The notes below the pieces were generated by a model. That model did not search any database. It was not told where the DNA came from and saw only the letters and a list, made by a program, of their open reading frames with translations. Positions 5,495 to 7,302 of a stretch of DNA of 7,302 nucleotides are shown in pieces. This DNA comes from Legionellaceae bacterium (GTDB taxonomy: Bacteria; Pseudomonadota; Gammaproteobacteria; Legionellales; Legionellaceae): positions 1-7,302 of the forward strand of contig JAUYSE010000230.1 in NCBI GenBank assembly GCA_030696465.1, in the 5' to 3' direction. A program made the position numbers and the translations under genes. How positions within the stretch are numbered: the stretch's first letter is position 1; each line of letters begins with the position of its first letter.

Positions 5495-6864
5495 TATTTT
5501 TTCTCCCTTGAAAAATCGGTCATATATTGAAAGGAGTGTTGTTCTGCTTCATCAACCTCTATCATATTGGGTCCAAGACGGATAAGTTTAAAAATATAAT
5601 AGAGGTAGAATCCAAAGATAACCCCATAAGTAAGAACTAATAAAATAAAGGAAATAATGACCTCTTCCATCCCGATAGCTGAGACGGCATTGTTGGTCTT
5701 TAACAGATGATAAACAACCCACGGCTGGCGACCAATCTCAGCGGTTAACCAACCTGAAATGCTTGCAATAAATCCCAGGGGGGCTATCGCAATACACCAA
5801 CGGTGAAACCATTTGCTAGTATAAAGATGTCCATTAACACGAAGAAAAAGACCGACAAGAGCGGTTAATAACATCAGTAACCCAATTCCAACCATTATTC
5901 TAAATGAGAAAAAGACGGAAGCAACTCTTGGTTGATCTATCGGCGCAACCGATTTTAATCCTAGCATCTCGCCATCTAGGTGATGGGTATTAATTAAGCT
6001 CGCCAATTTAGGAATAGCCAGCACGTATTCATTTTCTTGTTTCTCTTGAGAGGGCCAGGCAAAAAGGAGCAAAGGGGCTCCTTTTTGTGTGGTCCAAATG
6101 CCCTCCATCGCCGCAGTTTTTAAAGGCTGATACTTATGTACATTGATACCAACAACATCACCCATAAAAATCTGTAATGGGACTATCAATAATGCTGCCC
6201 ACAAAGCAAATGATAGACATTTTTTAGAGATCACCAGATTTTTTTGCTGAAGAAAATAATAACTCGCAACCGCCATCACTACAAAGCATGTGGTGGTGTA
6301 AGAGGCCAACAGCATATGAGCAAAGCGAGGAATGAAGGAGGGATTAAAAACAACCGCCCACCAGTTATCAACCACATATTTCCCATGGCTAACTTGATAA
6401 CCGCTTGGTGTTTGCATCCAGGAGTTAGCCGACATAATCCAAAAGGCCGAAACAGTCGTGCCGATCGTCACCAATAAGGTCGCAATAAAATGAAGCGCTC
6501 GCGGAACACGCTGCCACCCAAATAACATGACTCCTAAAAATCCGGCCTCAAGAAAAAAAGCGGTCATTGTCTCATAGGCAAATAAAGCGCCAAGGACATT
6601 GCCAAACTGAGTAATGAAAGGGCCAAAATTGGTCCCTATTTGAAAAGCTAATACAATCCCTGAAACAACACCCATGCCAAAAGTCAGTGCAAAAATTTTA
6701 GTCCAAAATTTACATATTTCTAAATAAGCAGGCTCTTTTGTTTTTAACCAAAGGATTTCCATAACAACAAGAAAAATAGCAAGACCCAAGTTTAATGTTG
6801 GAAATAAAATGTGAAAGCCAATACTAAAGCCAAATTGTATGCGAGATAATAACTCTACCGCCAT
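5494..6864 (-). CDS. cydA: Cytochrome bd-type quinol oxidase subunit I (CydA/CioA)
   Basis: This is the haem-bearing subunit I of a bd-type quinol oxidase, where quinol is oxidised and O2 reduced. From the ATG at 6864 the protein is 456 residues. Residues matching known ligands or functional sites are H18 (GFHILFP, haem b595 side), E98 and E106 (AYETMTAFFLEAGF), H183 and M324 (SFRIMVG; haem b558), K249 and E254 (LKTAAMEG, quinol site), and GRQPW (378-382). The Q-loop between helices 6 and 7 is short, which puts it in the CioA/cyanide-insensitive subgroup rather than the long-loop E. coli type (522 residues). An upstream in-frame ATG at 6903 would add 13 residues, but it lacks a ribosome-binding site. 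MAVELLSRIQF matches the usual N-terminus, and AGGAG lies five bases before the 6864 ATG. Subunit II follows with a one-base overlap. Confidence 0.92.
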   Translation of the reverse strand: MAVELLSRIQFGFSIGFHILFPTLNLGLAIFLVVMEILWLKTKEPAYLEICKFWTKIFALTFGMGVVSGIVLAFQIGTNFGPFITQFGNVLGALFAYETMTAFFLEAGFLGVMLFGWQRVPRALHFIATLLVTIGTTVSAFWIMSANSWMQTPSGYQVSHGKYVVDNWWAVVFNPSFIPRFAHMLLASYTTTCFVVMAVASYYFLQQKNLVISKKCLSFALWAALLIVPLQIFMGDVVGINVHKYQPLKTAAMEGIWTTQKGAPLLLFAWPSQEKQENEYVLAIPKLASLINTHHLDGEMLGLKSVAPIDQPRVASVFFSFRIMVGIGLLMLLTALVGLFLRVNGHLYTSKWFHRWCIAIAPLGFIASISGWLTAEIGRQPWVVYHLLKTNNAVSAIGMEEVIISFILLVLTYGVIFGFYLYYIFKLIRLGPNMIEVDEAEQHSFQYMTDFSREKK

Positions 6865-6868
6865 GACC

Positions 6869-6874
6869 ACTCCT
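6869..6874 (-). promoter_or_regulatory. Ribosome-binding site deciding the cydA start
   Basis: On the minus strand AGGAGT ends four bases before the ATG at 6864. The alternative ATG at 6903 has only AAAGCGCA in front of it. The site supports the shorter CydA, whose N-terminus then aligns with the family. Confidence 0.65.
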
Positions 6875-6903
6875 AAAGTAAGTAAAGTGAAGACATAACT
6901 CAT

Positions 6904-7302
6904 TGCGCTTTGAGGGCAAGTATCAGCTGGGGTCTCCTAAAGCCTGCATTCCGCAGTAGTTTTATTGTTGCTTATACCTCGTTCAAAGTGATTCTCCGTC
7001 GATCATTTATTGCTATATAAACGGCGCCACTTAGATCGCTTTTGACTCGATCGGGCAAAAAATAAACTCTGCCGCGGAGTGTGATCGAAAACCGTACGGT
7101 CATCCCTGTAAATATTAGCCATTATGACACTTGTTCCAATTAATCGATAGGTTTCACAGTGGAGAAATAGGTTTTTCTATTAAGTTTTTATGTAACTCTC
7201 CAGATCTCGCTTTTCGATGCGTAATAACAATAAAATTTTTCGGAGAGAGAAAAAACACATACTACTGTCCAGAGGAATTCCTGCCTTATAATGTTAGTGG
7301 TA
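6904..7302. other. Gene-free stretch upstream of cydA
   Basis: I recognise no gene in these 399 bases. They include a perfect 10-bp palindrome ACCGTACGGT (7091-7100), several scattered CGATC/GATCG words between 6999 and 7088, and a weak inverted repeat AATAG/CTATT near 7166-7181. A 39-codon frame on the minus strand (7003-7122) starts MANIYRDDRT and is rich in Arg, Lys and Ser. It has no good ribosome-binding site and no recognisable family, so it is not called as a gene. The right end is AT-rich and may hold the control region of a gene beyond the window. Confidence 0.5.
6959..6986 (-). promoter_or_regulatory. Weak candidate promoter for cydAB
   Basis: On the minus strand TTGAAC (6986-6981) and TAAAAC (6964-6959) are 16 bases apart, each with four of six matches to the sigma-70 consensus. 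This would give a 5' leader of roughly 90 bases before the cydA start at 6864. No FNR-like TTGAT-N4-ATCAA site and no copy of the ATTAGA-N4-TCTAAT operator were found upstream of cydA. The call is tentative. Confidence 0.25.

Noticed and set aside
6244..6477. Plus-strand frame opposite cydA (77 codons)
   Set aside because: It is a shadow of the conserved CydA helices; there is no plausible start signal.

Overview
This window looks like chromosomal DNA from an AT-rich gammaproteobacterium. RlmD is a typically gammaproteobacterial rRNA methyltransferase, and the window also carries a Grx3-type glutaredoxin, a short-Q-loop (cyanide-insensitive type) bd oxidase and a BigR-type sulfur operon. A Legionellales-like host would fit, but this is a guess because no rRNA or other phylogenetic marker is present.

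Layout: (1) 1-135 is a degenerate inverted repeat ahead of a glutaredoxin gene (136-366, +). (2) rlmD (468-1760, +) encodes an Fe-S cluster 23S rRNA m5U methyltransferase. (3) 1761-2200 has no intact gene. It holds a short repeat, an AT-rich palindrome, a decayed ArsR/SmtB (BigR/SqrR-like) regulator, and a second, perfect 24-bp palindrome just ahead of the next operon. (4) 2201-4408 (+) is a tight three-gene operon: rhodanese with a two-helix membrane tail, TauE/SafE exporter, and ETHE1/Blh-type persulfide dioxygenase. (5) 4409-4504 is the gap between convergent operons and holds a second copy of the short repeat from 1780. (6) cydB and cydA (minus strand, 4505-6864) encode a quinol bd oxidase, with overlapping stop and start codons. 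(7) 6865-7302 is the cydA leader plus about 400 bases with no recognisable gene.

How the genes fit together: the rhodanese moves sulfane sulfur, the dioxygenase oxidises glutathione persulfide to sulfite, and TauE is expected to export sulfite or a related sulfur oxyanion. Together they form a sulfide/persulfide detoxification route. A bd oxidase, which as a family resists sulfide and cyanide, lies directly opposite. No sulfide:quinone oxidoreductase is present in the window.

The most interesting point is that the operon's expected repressor is a pseudogene, with two in-frame stops and one frameshift, while two operator-like palindromes sharing the core ATTAGA-N4-TCTAAT are intact. The operon may therefore be derepressed, or controlled by a related regulator encoded elsewhere. 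The sulfur block is also bracketed by an 18/19-identical short direct repeat, which hints that it came in, or could go out, as a unit. I found no wholly new system; the individual gene families are all known.
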